Origin: Gammaproteobacteria bacterium
GTDB lineage: Bacteria > Pseudomonadota > Gammaproteobacteria > Pseudomonadales > Azotimanducaceae_A
Reading direction: 5' to 3'
Assembly (NCBI GenBank): GCA_026713405.1
Contig: JAPOON010000749.1
Span: 1 to 9,607 of the forward strand
Length of the DNA stretch: 9,607 nucleotides
The notes under the pieces were generated by a model. The model was not told the origin of the DNA. It worked only from the letters and a program-made list of their open reading frames with translations, and made no database searches. How positions within the stretch are numbered: position 1 is the stretch's first letter; each line of letters begins with the position of its first letter. Shown here in pieces: positions 1-9,488 of the stretch. Both the position numbers and the translations under genes were made by a program.

Positions 1-813
1 CGCCGCCCGGCCCAATGCCGTGGCCGGTTCGGTCGCCTGGGCGAGCGACAACCCCCGGAGTCCCTCCCGCGGGCCACCGCCGAGCCAAGTGCGCGCGGCA
101 TCCTGCGCCAGTTGCGCGCACAGTTCGACACTGTCCCGGTTCGCCGCGTCGACCACCCGCCATGCAGCCGTGGTCGCTCTTGGCGCCAGAACGAAGTGGA
201 GCGCGACCCGCGTGCCGGCGGCGCGCGCAAATGTCTGCGCGCGCACCAAGGCGTCACCGGGAATGCCGTCGCCGACGATCGCCACGACGCCGTCCACCGG
301 CCGGCGCCAGGGCAGCGTTCCCGCCAGGGAGCGCAACGTCCGCGAGTCGGCCCCGGAGGCGTCGATGAGAATCGCGCCATCCCCCGCCGCAATGGCCACC
401 GCACCAGCGGCCGGTGGGTTCAGACCGAGGCTCCTGCACAGGTCGCCGCACCCGTTACCAGCCACTACCAGCATGCACAGGGCGTCGCTTCCCGCCAGTC
501 GGCGGGCTTCAGCGAGTGCGCCCTTCAACCCGGTCCGCGGCGACGGGTTCCATCCCGTCGTGACCCGGGGAGGCGCCGCAAGCCGCGCGGCCCGCTTTCC
601 GGCGGTGCGCTTCCTGGCCGTGTCGGATCCGGTCCGGAGCAGCCAGACGAGGCCCTTGCCAAGCAGCACAAGCACCTTCCACAGCAACACCAGGGCAACG
701 ACCAGAACGGCCAGCGCAAGGACGATCAGAACGATCAGGACGACGATCTCGAACGCGCCGCCCGCCAGCAGGCCGGCAGCGAAGTCGCCGATGTGTGACA
801 GCGTATTCGACAT
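1..813 (-). CDS. tssM: TssM/IcmF-like T6SS inner-membrane protein, N-terminal part (cut by window edge)
   Basis: The first 271 codons are open with no stop; the gene continues beyond position 1. TssM is the inner-membrane scaffold of the T6SS membrane complex, binding TssL in the inner membrane and TssJ in the periplasm. Seen: a hydrophobic stretch at about residues 21-45, a weaker one to about 59, then a basic run (RKRTAGKR, 67-74), then a compact alpha/beta NTPase-like domain. CMLVVAGNGCGDLCRSLGL (113-131) sits where TssM has its P-loop. AILIDASGADS (147-157) matches the Walker B/DTAG segment, and WRRPVDGVVAIV (169-180) matches the 'RRPLNGVVV' segment. The Walker A lysine is Asp (AGNGCGDL, 118-125) and no TKxD-like motif is visible. 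The ATG at 813-811 overlaps the tssL stop by one base (TGATG) and follows GGAGGAG five bases upstream, so the start is firm. Assignment rests on these weak motifs plus the position after tssJKL; the periplasmic part is outside the window. Confidence 0.8.
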   Translation of the reverse strand, partial: MSNTLSHIGDFAAGLLAGGAFEIVVLIVLIVLALAVLVVALVLLWKVLVLLGKGLVWLLRTGSDTARKRTAGKRAARLAAPPRVTTGWNPSPRTGLKGALAEARRLAGSDALCMLVVAGNGCGDLCRSLGLNPPAAGAVAIAAGDGAILIDASGADSRTLRSLAGTLPWRRPVDGVVAIVGDGIPGDALVRAQTFARAAGTRVALHFVLAPRATTAAWRVVDAANRDSVELCAQLAQDAARTWLGGGPREGLRGLSLAQATEPATALGRAA

Positions 814-1607
814 CAGTTCTCCTCCCGCCCGGTGGAAGTCAGGCCGGAAGGACCGACGCTGTAGTCCAGGGGATCGACGACGGCAGTCGCCGGCAAGCCG
901 CTCGCGAGCCGCTGCGCCATCCGGTCACTCTCTTCGAGAGACTGTCCGGACAAGGCCAGCCACACCGCGAAACCGGCGGCCAGCCAGGCCGCCAGGCCCA
1001 GCACGGCGAGTGGCAGCGGCGCCAGGCCCATCCGCTTCGGCCGGACATCGGGAGCCACCTGCAGGGTGCCCTGCCTGTGCGCACCCACCGCCTCCTCCAG
1101 CGCCGCGATCAACGACGATAGGCCGATGGCGTCGCCCCGCAGGGAGCCTTCGAATCCGGCTCGGAACACGCCGAGGTAGAACGGTGCAAGAAAAGAGAGA
1201 TGACGCCGCTCGGTGGACGCGCCTTCCGTAATGGTGACCGCGGCCCGCGCCTGCGCCACCACCTCCTGGCCGGCGAGCGCCGAGCCGTAGAGTTCAAATT
1301 CCAGCAGACGGTCGCGCCAGCGTTCGAGGCCGCCGGCCGGGTGGTGCAGCATGCGCCCGTCGGCCAGGCCGACGAGGGCGTAGGCCACCGCCCGGGAAGC
1401 GGTCAGGTCGCCGCGCACCCTGGCCGGCAGGGATCGAACGACGCTGTCGACGCCCTGGGCTAGCCGTTGCCGGCTCGCCTGCATGGCGACGGCCGCGGCG
1501 GCGTCTTCGGATGCCTCGGCCACCTGGGCCGCCAACGACCGCTCTTCCTCGTCCAGGAGATCGAAGAACGGCACCGCGCACACCGCGACCTGGAATCCCA
1601 TGCTCAT
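813..1607 (-). CDS. tssL: TssL/DotU family T6SS inner-membrane protein
   Basis: A 264-residue member of the DotU/TssL family, which pairs with TssM in the inner membrane and links the membrane complex to the baseplate through its cytoplasmic domain. Residues 1-190 form a mostly helical cytoplasmic domain. WRDRLLEFELYGSALAGQEV (97-116) and FLAPFYLGVFRAGFEGSLRG (139-158) match the DotU segments usually reading like 'L..LFge..GG..FF' and 'LLElyy.CL.lGFeGrYr'. One transmembrane segment lies at about 195-219 and is followed by a 45-residue periplasmic tail with no OmpA-like peptidoglycan-binding domain, so this is the short, unextended form. The ATG at 1607 sits in an ATGA overlap with tssK and has GGAGG five bases upstream (1613-1617); a second ATG two codons later is less well spaced. 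The gene is translationally coupled on both sides. Confidence 0.9.
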   Translation of the reverse strand: MSMGFQVAVCAVPFFDLLDEEERSLAAQVAEASEDAAAAVAMQASRQRLAQGVDSVVRSLPARVRGDLTASRAVAYALVGLADGRMLHHPAGGLERWRDRLLEFELYGSALAGQEVVAQARAAVTITEGASTERRHLSFLAPFYLGVFRAGFEGSLRGDAIGLSSLIAALEEAVGAHRQGTLQVAPDVRPKRMGLAPLPLAVLGLAAWLAAGFAVWLALSGQSLEESDRMAQRLASGLPATAVVDPLDYSVGPSGLTSTGREEN

Positions 1608-2902
1608 GGCTGCCTCCGCGGGGAGTCGACCGGGCCGCCCACAGCGGTTGCACCGTACCAGGGCGTGGAAGCGACCCGGTCGACGTGATCACGCGACCCG
1701 GTTGGAGCCGCGTCGGACTCTTCGGCGAGGGCCTCGGGAACGAAAATGGAGAAACTCGTGTTCGGCGGCGGCGGCGTCTTCGCGCCCAGGGCCAGGGCGC
1801 AACTGTCGTCCCGCCACGCAGCGCTTTTCTCGACCTGGTACAGGGCCAACAGGGGGCCGCTGGACACGCCGGTACGCGGGTCCCGATCCAACGGGTGCCG
1901 CGGGCAACCGGCCACGCGATGACTGAATGCCTCGCCGATGCGCTCCGGCGCCGCCAGGGCCGCGCCTTCAAACCATGCACAAGCGGTGATCAGATCGCCC
2001 GGACGCGATGCTTCGATGGCGAGCAGCAGCGCCCCTCGAGGAACATCCTCGACCTGCAATGTATCCCCCGCCTCCGTGGTGCGGAAGATACTCGCGCGGA
2101 ACGGCAGGCCGATGCCCGAGGCCGCTGCCTCCGCGGCATGCAGCAGACGCCGCATGGAGCCGCGCTGGTCGGCTGGATCCCAGGTCGCATCGAGGCGTTC
2201 GAAGATGCCGGCGGCGGTGCGTACGCCCAACGCCAGGCGCAGGGCCTCCATACCGAGCCGGCCAGGCGACACTACCGGGGCGGCCAGCAGGGCTTCCATG
2301 ACGCCGACGCCCTGGGCCATGGCGGCGGCAACCTGGCCGAGCATCCGGGCCGCGGGTCGATGCTCCGCGCGCGGCAGCCTCAGGGTGGTCGCGAATCCGG
2401 TCGTCAATGCCGCCAGGGCACCGAGCTGTCTGGCCATGTCCAGGCGCATGGGGTGATCCGGGCCGAGGAGATGAGCGGGCGGCGACCAATCGGCGATCTC
2501 GCTCCAGACCCCGCTTCGGAATACGACCCTTGCGACCGGCAGGACGGTGTCAGCGGGCGCACCCTCGCCTTCGGAAAGGGTGACCGAGCCGTCCTCCGTC
2601 ATCGCAACCTGGAAGGTCCTGCGATCGCCGTCCTCGCCGGCGGTCAACGTTCGGGTCAACTCGCACCGGGAGAAAGGCGCGCCACTTGGGAAGATTCCCT
2701 CGCAGTCGATGCGCAACTGCGCCGAGGCCAGGGCCGTCCGGTCGACGACCACCCGCACGAAGCCCCAGGGCCAGGGCTCCGCTGCCAGCGCCGCCATGTG
2801 TGCCAGCGACGCCGCCCGGGCGTCCGACTGGAGAAAGTGCGCCGGCTCGAGCACCATGCCGTTGCGCCACTGTACTGGCGCCGGAACGACGTGGGCGTTC
2901 AT
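1604..2902 (-). CDS. tssK: TssK T6SS baseplate protein
   Basis: A 432-residue TssK, close to the usual length of about 445. In the family TssK forms trimers that connect the TssEFG baseplate wedges to the cytoplasmic parts of TssL and TssM. Seen: the N-terminal signature VQWRNGMVLEPAHFLQSDAR (10-29), matching the family pattern 'v.W.eGMfLrPqHFQq.d'; then WPWGFVRVVVDRTAL (44-58) and IDCEGIFPSGAPF (65-77), matching the usual shoulder-domain strands 'wGf..l.id...L' and 'gifPDGt.F'. The C-terminal part is less conserved but ends in the expected beta-rich adaptor region (YQVEKSAAW followed by TSFSIFVPEAL). The ATG at 2902-2900 was chosen because it forms an ATGA overlap with the tssJ stop, has GGAG upstream, and places the signature near residue 10. 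The frame stays open to 2953 upstream, but those codons lie inside tssJ. Confidence 0.93.
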   Translation of the reverse strand: MNAHVVPAPVQWRNGMVLEPAHFLQSDARAASLAHMAALAAEPWPWGFVRVVVDRTALASAQLRIDCEGIFPSGAPFSRCELTRTLTAGEDGDRRTFQVAMTEDGSVTLSEGEGAPADTVLPVARVVFRSGVWSEIADWSPPAHLLGPDHPMRLDMARQLGALAALTTGFATTLRLPRAEHRPAARMLGQVAAAMAQGVGVMEALLAAPVVSPGRLGMEALRLALGVRTAAGIFERLDATWDPADQRGSMRRLLHAAEAAASGIGLPFRASIFRTTEAGDTLQVEDVPRGALLLAIEASRPGDLITACAWFEGAALAAPERIGEAFSHRVAGCPRHPLDRDPRTGVSSGPLLALYQVEKSAAWRDDSCALALGAKTPPPPNTSFSIFVPEALAEESDAAPTGSRDHVDRVASTPWYGATAVGGPVDSPRRQP

Positions 2903-3788
2903 CGCCGCTCGCTCCATGACAGCAGGTCTTTGGACCGTCGGGATGTTTCCCACATCCTGCAGCCCTGCCCGTCAACTTCCACCTCGATCCTTCGGCGCCA
3001 GCGCACCTCCAATGGTGGATTCCGCGACGGCCCGCAGAACAGCACACCGTTCACCCTGCCGTTGACGGTGAGCCTGAACGGCCCATGGCGGCGTCCCGGA
3101 ACCAGTTCCCAGTCATCGACCGACGCGTCGGGGTGTTCCCGGCGAAACGCCCGCCCGCCGGCCTTGAACCAGGCGGCGCCGGACATCCGGGCCAGGTCGG
3201 AGACCAGGCTCTCATCGTCGACGCGCACCAGTTCCACCCGTAGCGGGCGATTGCCGTTGGTGGCGGTGCGCACCGCGAAGGAGACATCGACCTTCTTCGA
3301 ACGACGCCAGAAGCGACGGGCGGACTTCTTCCGCGCGACGCCTTCAAGCCGGCAACCGGTGTCGTCGATGGCGACGGTCAGGTGACCGTCCCGCTGCACG
3401 CGAAAAGGGGTCGAACCCGATTGCGCGCCGCAGAAGAGAATGCCCGCGAACTTTCCTTTCCGCTTGACGTTCACCGGCCCCACCGGGTGACCCGGAACCA
3501 GCTCCCAGGCATCGTAGGACGCGCCTGGATGCGCTCTCCTGAACGCAGCGCCGGTTTTTCCGAACCAGGCAGACGTGTCCGTTGCGATGAGATCGGCGAC
3601 CAGGCGCTCGTCCTCTACCCGGACCAACTCGACTCGTGCGGGCCGATTGTTATTGGCGCCCGGCGCCATGACGAGCGACACACGCTTCACCTTGACGGGG
3701 TCGTCGATCGCGTACGGGTTCCTGCCCGCACAGGCAGTGGCGATCAACGAAATCAGCACCACCAGGGCGATCTGCGCGTGGGTCGTCA

Positions 3789-3789
<1 letters not shown>
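2899..3789 (-). CDS. tssJ: TssJ-like outer-membrane lipoprotein with two tandem TssJ domains
   Basis: A 296-residue predicted lipoprotein. TssJ is normally a single beta-sandwich of about 150-180 residues that is lipidated in the outer membrane and binds the periplasmic end of TssM. Seen: a hydrophobic signal (about 6-19) ending in LIATAC, giving Cys20 as the likely lipidated residue; the n-region has only His, no Lys or Arg. Two similar domains follow (about 36-147 and 166-278), joined by a basic linker (ARKKSARRFWRRSKK). Counted by hand, 34 of 52 positions match between RPARVELV..ELVPG (49-100) and RPLRVELV..ELVPG (181-232). Each copy has a Cys in an FCG motif and another near its end in GC (120/146 and 252/277). 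The ATG at 3789 overlaps the clpV stop (TGATG) and has GGAG seven bases upstream; an in-frame TTG at 3795 is a weaker start. It lies immediately before tssK, as tssJ often does. The assignment comes from domain pattern and context, since TssJ sequences are poorly conserved. Confidence 0.83.
2956..3294 (-). repeat. Second TssJ-like domain (copy 2 of internal protein duplication)
   Basis: Codons of residues about 166-278 of the tssJ product. This copy aligns colinearly with the first: RPLRVELVRVDDESLVSDL, then AAWF, AFRREHPDAS and DWELVPG. The DNA of the two copies differs at many synonymous sites, so the duplication is old rather than a recent slippage or assembly artefact. The copy has its own Cys pair (252 and 277) but no second signal peptide. 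Confidence 0.85.
3349..3684 (-). repeat. First TssJ-like domain (copy 1 of internal protein duplication)
   Basis: Codons of residues about 36-147 of the tssJ product. The domain begins shortly after the lipidated Cys20 and carries RPARVELVRVEDERLVADL, SAWF, AFRRAHPGAS and AWELVPG, each with a counterpart in copy 2. The Cys pair is 120 and 146. Confidence 0.85.
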
Positions 3790-6134
<2,345 letters not shown>

Positions 6135-6197
6135 TGGGCGCCTGTGTTCCGTTGCGCTTGTACCCTTTCTGACCGCCATGCGGCGTGATTGGTTCAC

Positions 6198-6221
6198 CCG
6201 CTGCCGCAGGAACCGCTGCCG
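6198..6221. repeat. Direct repeat of a 9-mer in the divergent region
   Basis: CCGCTGCCG occurs at 6198-6206 and again at 6213-6221, 15 bp apart start to start, with one mismatch if extended two bases upstream. It could be part of an operator, but GC-rich 9-mers recur by chance and no partner regulator is visible. Confidence 0.3.
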
Positions 6222-6302
6222 GCGTCGCTGACAGGTGCGGCTCCAAGTCCCGTGGAACGGACCATCCGAATCGCGGTCAAAAACATTGAGTCCGGTTCCA
6301 TT

Positions 6303-6308
6303 GGAGGG
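6303..6308 (+). promoter_or_regulatory. Ribosome binding site of tssE
   Basis: GGAGGG lies 11 bases before the ATG at 6320. It is a strong match to the anti-Shine-Dalgarno sequence at slightly long spacing, and it supports this ATG as the start of the plus-strand operon's first gene. Confidence 0.6.
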
Positions 6309-6319
6309 ACGACACAGCG

Positions 6320-6769
6320 ATGGCCCCACCCGCAGGATCGCGCGATGCCAACTATGCCGGCCTGTTCCAGCGATTCGCCGCGGTGGACGAGGGCGACCCG
6401 CGCCTGCTGGCCGTCGAACTTGCCGACCTGCTCGGCGGGCGACGGATCTTCGCCGGGCGCGGTCTCGGCGTGCTTGGGTGGGGAATGCCGCCCCTGTCGA
6501 ACCCGGCCCGGGCATCGGAGACCGATCGCCTGCACATTGCGGAATGCATCGCGGACGCCATCCGGAGATTCGAGCCACGGCTTGAACGCGTGCACGTATC
6601 GCCCGACGAAGAATCCAGGGAACTGTCGTTTCAGATCACGGCGAGCCTGGTGGCCGAGTCGTCAACCGTCAGGCTGCGCATCTTCTCGCCTTACGCAAAG
6701 GGTGGCTTCGGCGCCCGGATCGAAGTCGTGGAGATCGGCGACGATCTCCACCCGGGAGCCGTGCCGTGA
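6320..6769 (+). CDS. tssE: TssE T6SS baseplate protein (gp25-like)
   Basis: A 149-residue member of the gp25-like family. TssE sits in the baseplate wedge and, by homology with phage T4 gp25, provides the platform on which sheath polymerisation starts. Seen: LFQRFA (15-20) followed by a helix containing ELADLLGGRR (33-42); VLGWGMPPLSN (51-61), matching the 'vl.yGlpdls' segment; then a helix running into FEPRLERVHV (84-93), which contains the conserved EPRL motif of this family; and a final beta region with LSFQITASLVAES (102-114). Length is normal for TssE. It opens the plus-strand operon and its TGA overlaps the tssF start (GTGA), so the two are probably translationally coupled. Confidence 0.93.
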   Translation: MAPPAGSRDANYAGLFQRFAAVDEGDPRLLAVELADLLGGRRIFAGRGLGVLGWGMPPLSNPARASETDRLHIAECIADAIRRFEPRLERVHVSPDEESRELSFQITASLVAESSTVRLRIFSPYAKGGFGARIEVVEIGDDLHPGAVP

Positions 6770-8391
6770 ACGACCACCGGCTGTTGAATGCCTACATCAG
6801 CGAACTGGAAGCGCTGCGCGTGCATGGACGCGAACTTGCCGAGTCTTTCCCGGATGTGGCCGCCCGGCTCGACATCGGACCGCGACGGTCACGCGATCCC
6901 CACGTCGAGCGCGTCGTCGAGAGCGCAGCCTTCCTGGCCGCCCGCCTGCGCTTGCAGTTGGAGGACCAATCCGCCGAGCTGCCGATGTGGCTGCTGTCGA
7001 TCCTCGCTCCCACGTTACAGGAGCCCGTGCCCGCCATGGCGATCGCCGACCTGCACGGTGGTTCGGAAGCACAACGCATTGCCCGCGGGACGCGTTTCGA
7101 CCTCCGCTTCGGCCAGCTGCCACTGGTCTGCCTTGCGACCACCATGGCCGTCACCGCAGCTCCCTATTCCATCCGCATCGGCCGGCTTGAGGCGCGCGAC
7201 AACATTCCGGACGGGATATCACTGCGGCTCTTCGGACAGCCCCCACCCACACTCGACCTGTTCATCGGCAACAACCCGTTGAACGCCGCGCTGCTACTCG
7301 ACGCGCTCGCAGAAGACCTGGTCGCCATCGAAGTCGTTCCCCCCGACGGCGGGGACGCCACGCTGCTGCCGGCCGGCAGTCTGCGCATCCTCGGCTTCCG
7401 CCCCGACGAGGCCGCGCTACCGGTTCGTCCGGCCTCACACCAGGCGCACCGGCTGGTCACGGAGTTCATTGCCTTCCCGGAGAAGTTCAGTTTCGTCTCC
7501 CTGACCGGCGCCCCCTTCGAGCACGGCACCGAGATCCGGTTCCGGTTCTCGCAACCGCTGGCGTTCGACCGCAAGCTGCCCCACGACCTGATCGCCGCCA
7601 ACCGCGTGCCGCTGATCAATCTATGGCGGACCCCCGGCACGCCATTCAACATCGACGGCAGGCAGCTCGAGTACCCGATTCGGGTCGATGCGCAACGCTA
7701 TCGCGTGGTCGAGTGCCATTCGGTTGAAGACCTGCACCTGTACGGAACAGGGAGCAGCCGCGGCGTTCGGCTCGACCCGCTCCACGCCACCGGAGACATC
7801 CGGGACACCGCCGTTCGCTGGGGCGTCCGTCGCACCACCTCACCGGTGGGCGGCGAGGTGATGGTCTACTTCAAGGGGTTGGACTACAAGAAACTGGGCC
7901 GGCAAGGCCACCTGGCGGCGCCGCGCCTGCTGGCAAGCAACGGTGACCTGCCGCGGCGCGCAAGGGTGGGCGAATCGCTGCATCCCGTCGACGGTCTGGG
8001 CGGCTGGCACGCCCGGCTGGCAACCGTGCCGACGGCCTATCGACCCGCCGTGGCCGATGCCGAAGCCATGAGAACGCTCGTCGGCTACATGCAGAGTTCG
8101 CTGCACAGCCTGGCGTCGACCGACTCGAGCGGTTCGCTCAGGCAATTCTTGAGGAAGTTCCCCGGCGCCGACACCGCGGCCTGGATCGACGGCATCGGGC
8201 GCGTGGCGGTACAACCGGTGGCGACGAACCACAACGGCATTCCGAGCCCCGAACTGCGCGTGTTCCTGTCGTTCGATGCGACGCGGTCGCGAACCACCAG
8301 CCGCACGGTGGTGAAGCGCGTGCTCGCCAGGCTGTTCGACAGTCAGCGAAGCTTGAATCGCGTCGAGCAGGTCGTGGTGGTCAACGCCTAG
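6766..8391 (+). CDS. tssF: TssF T6SS baseplate protein
   Basis: A 541-residue TssF (VasA/ImpG family). Two TssF copies and one TssG form the core of each baseplate wedge together with TssE. Seen at the N-terminus: LLNAYISELEALRVHGRELA (6-25), then FPDVAARLDI (28-37), DPHVERVVESAAFLAARLRL (44-63) and LPMWLLSILAPTLQEPVPAM (72-91). These match the usual family run 'yY..EL..Lr..g.eFA', 'P..A..L', 'DPhVERLlEgfAfL.A' and 'LL..L.P....P.PS'. The C-terminal third is less conserved. The protein is somewhat shorter than most TssF proteins (about 590-620), so some loops are probably reduced. The start is GTG at 6766 inside the tssE stop, with GGGAG a few bases upstream. No disruption is visible. Confidence 0.93.
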   Translation: MNDHRLLNAYISELEALRVHGRELAESFPDVAARLDIGPRRSRDPHVERVVESAAFLAARLRLQLEDQSAELPMWLLSILAPTLQEPVPAMAIADLHGGSEAQRIARGTRFDLRFGQLPLVCLATTMAVTAAPYSIRIGRLEARDNIPDGISLRLFGQPPPTLDLFIGNNPLNAALLLDALAEDLVAIEVVPPDGGDATLLPAGSLRILGFRPDEAALPVRPASHQAHRLVTEFIAFPEKFSFVSLTGAPFEHGTEIRFRFSQPLAFDRKLPHDLIAANRVPLINLWRTPGTPFNIDGRQLEYPIRVDAQRYRVVECHSVEDLHLYGTGSSRGVRLDPLHATGDIRDTAVRWGVRRTTSPVGGEVMVYFKGLDYKKLGRQGHLAAPRLLASNGDLPRRARVGESLHPVDGLGGWHARLATVPTAYRPAVADAEAMRTLVGYMQSSLHSLASTDSSGSLRQFLRKFPGADTAAWIDGIGRVAVQPVATNHNGIPSPELRVFLSFDATRSRTTSRTVVKRVLARLFDSQRSLNRVEQVVVVNA

Positions 8392-8413
8392 ACCACGCAC
8401 GACGCCGTTTGCC

Positions 8414-9481
8414 ATGCCCAAGAACGACCGAGCCGGACCGAATCCCGCCGAGGGTAACCTGGCAGCCCCTGGCAAGATTCCGCCTGCAATCAACCGCCGA
8501 TCCGTCCCGCCGGACTCTTGCCGCGGCCTGGAGGACCATCCGGACCAACACCCGCTGGTCCGGGATCTCCTGCTCCGTCCCCACCGGTGGCGGATCTGGC
8601 CCGCTGTCGCCGTTCTGCGCTGGCTGCAGCGCCGCATGTCCAACGCACCCCGTCTGGTCTTCCGTTCGAAACCGTCGCTCAGCTTCGCCGGTTCGGAGGT
8701 GCGCGATCTCCGCCTTCACGACGACCGCATGGACCTCGTGCTCAATGCACCCGGATTGGCGACGGCCGGTTCCCCTCTGCCCGCGTCGGACATTGAACGG
8801 ATAATCGCGGATCACTACGAAGGCGGAGCGTTGAGCACCTGGCTCGACGGCCCCGGCGACCGTTTCATGCATCTGCTGGAAGACGTGCAGATGAGGAGCA
8901 ACCAGGCCTTCGCCCTGGTGGCAGGCGAACGGGTTGAAGCCTTCGCACTGGCCCGCGACCTCGTCGGGCGATCCGCACCGCTGAACGCCGGCGGCGACGG
9001 CACCCTCTACGCCACCGGCGACGATGAACCCGATGGCGCGCTCGCCCTGGCGGCGCTGTTCATAGGCCCGGTCTCGGCGTCGGGCCTCTGCGGTCTGGTC
9101 CAGGCCTTTACCCGACTGCCCGCGAAAGTAGTGGAATTCACGGGCGCGGAGACCACCACCGCCCGACCGGCGTGCGTCGGTGCTCCGATAGGGTTGATCC
9201 TTGGCGCAAGCTGCGAACTTCCTTCCGCAGGCGTCGAGATCCACATCGAAGGCGGCACGCACCGGGAAGCGCCGGATTGGGCCCGGTCGGCAGCACGCCG
9301 AACATCCCTGCACCTGTTGGCGACCGCCTACATCGGCGCCGTCTCGCCCCAAGCCCGGTTGTTTCTGTGGCTCGACGGCACCAATGCGCCACCTGCCGCC
9401 CTTGACAATGACACGGCACTCGGGGGTCTCGCCGTTCTCGGCGCCAGCGATGTCCCGGTCCGCCTACCGCTCGCCCCGTAG
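8414..9481 (+). CDS. tssG: TssG T6SS baseplate protein
   Basis: A 355-residue TssG (VasB/ImpH family), partner of TssF in the baseplate wedge. Seen: LVRDLLLRPHRWRIWPAVAV (48-67), in the place of the usual N-terminal helix 'll..p..fdFfqa.rlLe'; LVFRSKPSLSFAGSEVRDL (81-99), matching 'vrf....sl.Fp.seV..l'; NAPGLATAGSPLP (111-123), matching 'GL.G..g.LP'; and FMHLLEDVQMRSNQAFAL (151-168), in the place of 'FLdlf.hRl.sl.YRaw'. This last motif is diverged, and the usual HR pair is absent. About 47 residues rich in Pro, Asn and charged residues precede the first family segment and look disordered. The ATG at 8414 lies 22 bp after tssF with no clear Shine-Dalgarno, so the start is less certain than the others, and a later start is possible. 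Context after tssE-tssF strongly supports the call. Confidence 0.88.
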   Translation: MPKNDRAGPNPAEGNLAAPGKIPPAINRRSVPPDSCRGLEDHPDQHPLVRDLLLRPHRWRIWPAVAVLRWLQRRMSNAPRLVFRSKPSLSFAGSEVRDLRLHDDRMDLVLNAPGLATAGSPLPASDIERIIADHYEGGALSTWLDGPGDRFMHLLEDVQMRSNQAFALVAGERVEAFALARDLVGRSAPLNAGGDGTLYATGDDEPDGALALAALFIGPVSASGLCGLVQAFTRLPAKVVEFTGAETTTARPACVGAPIGLILGASCELPSAGVEIHIEGGTHREAPDWARSAARRTSLHLLATAYIGAVSPQARLFLWLDGTNAPPAALDNDTALGGLAVLGASDVPVRLPLAP

Positions 9482-9488
9482 GGGCGGG
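9470..9488 (+). other. GC-rich hairpin over the tssG stop codon
   Basis: CGCCCC (9472-9477) and GGGGCG (9481-9486) form a perfect six-pair stem with a GTA loop, extended by one T-G and one C-G pair. The stop codon TAG (9479-9481) lies in the loop and first stem base. No run of T follows, so it is not a classic intrinsic terminator. It may slow 3' degradation or act in weak termination, or may be chance in GC-rich DNA. Confidence 0.35.

Larger units (their letters stand above)
6135..6319. promoter_or_regulatory. Divergent intergenic region between the clpV and tssE operons
   Basis: About 185 bp separate the first genes of two diverging T6SS operons, so both promoters are expected here. An AT-richer patch lies at about 6277-6291 (TCAAAAACATTGAGT) and contains TTGAGT on the plus strand and TTGACC on the minus strand, each loosely -35-like. 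Neither has a convincing -10 at normal spacing, and no sigma-54 -24/-12 pair was found. If clpV starts at the alternative ATG (6179), the region shrinks to about 140 bp. The promoter role is inferred from gene orientation only. Confidence 0.5.

Noticed and set aside
20..1231. A 403-codon open frame on the plus strand opposite tssM and tssL.
   Set aside because: It has an Arg/Ser/Pro/Ala-rich low-complexity product with no family features, and it overlaps two coupled minus-strand genes with good ribosome binding sites.
1511..3385. A 624-codon open frame on the plus strand opposite tssK and tssJ.
   Set aside because: It lies antisense to well-supported genes, its product is Arg/Gly/Gln-rich with no recognisable domain, and long antisense frames are expected in DNA with this third-position GC bias.
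6135..6578. Upstream extension of the clpV frame, giving a protein of up to 929 residues.
   Set aside because: The extension reads Arg/Pro/Gly-rich sequence unlike any Clp N-terminus, overlaps tssE on the other strand, and would leave no room for the divergent promoters.
8381..9352. A 323-codon open frame on the minus strand opposite tssG.
   Set aside because: The plus strand encodes TssG with several family segments in the right order; the antisense product has no recognisable domain.
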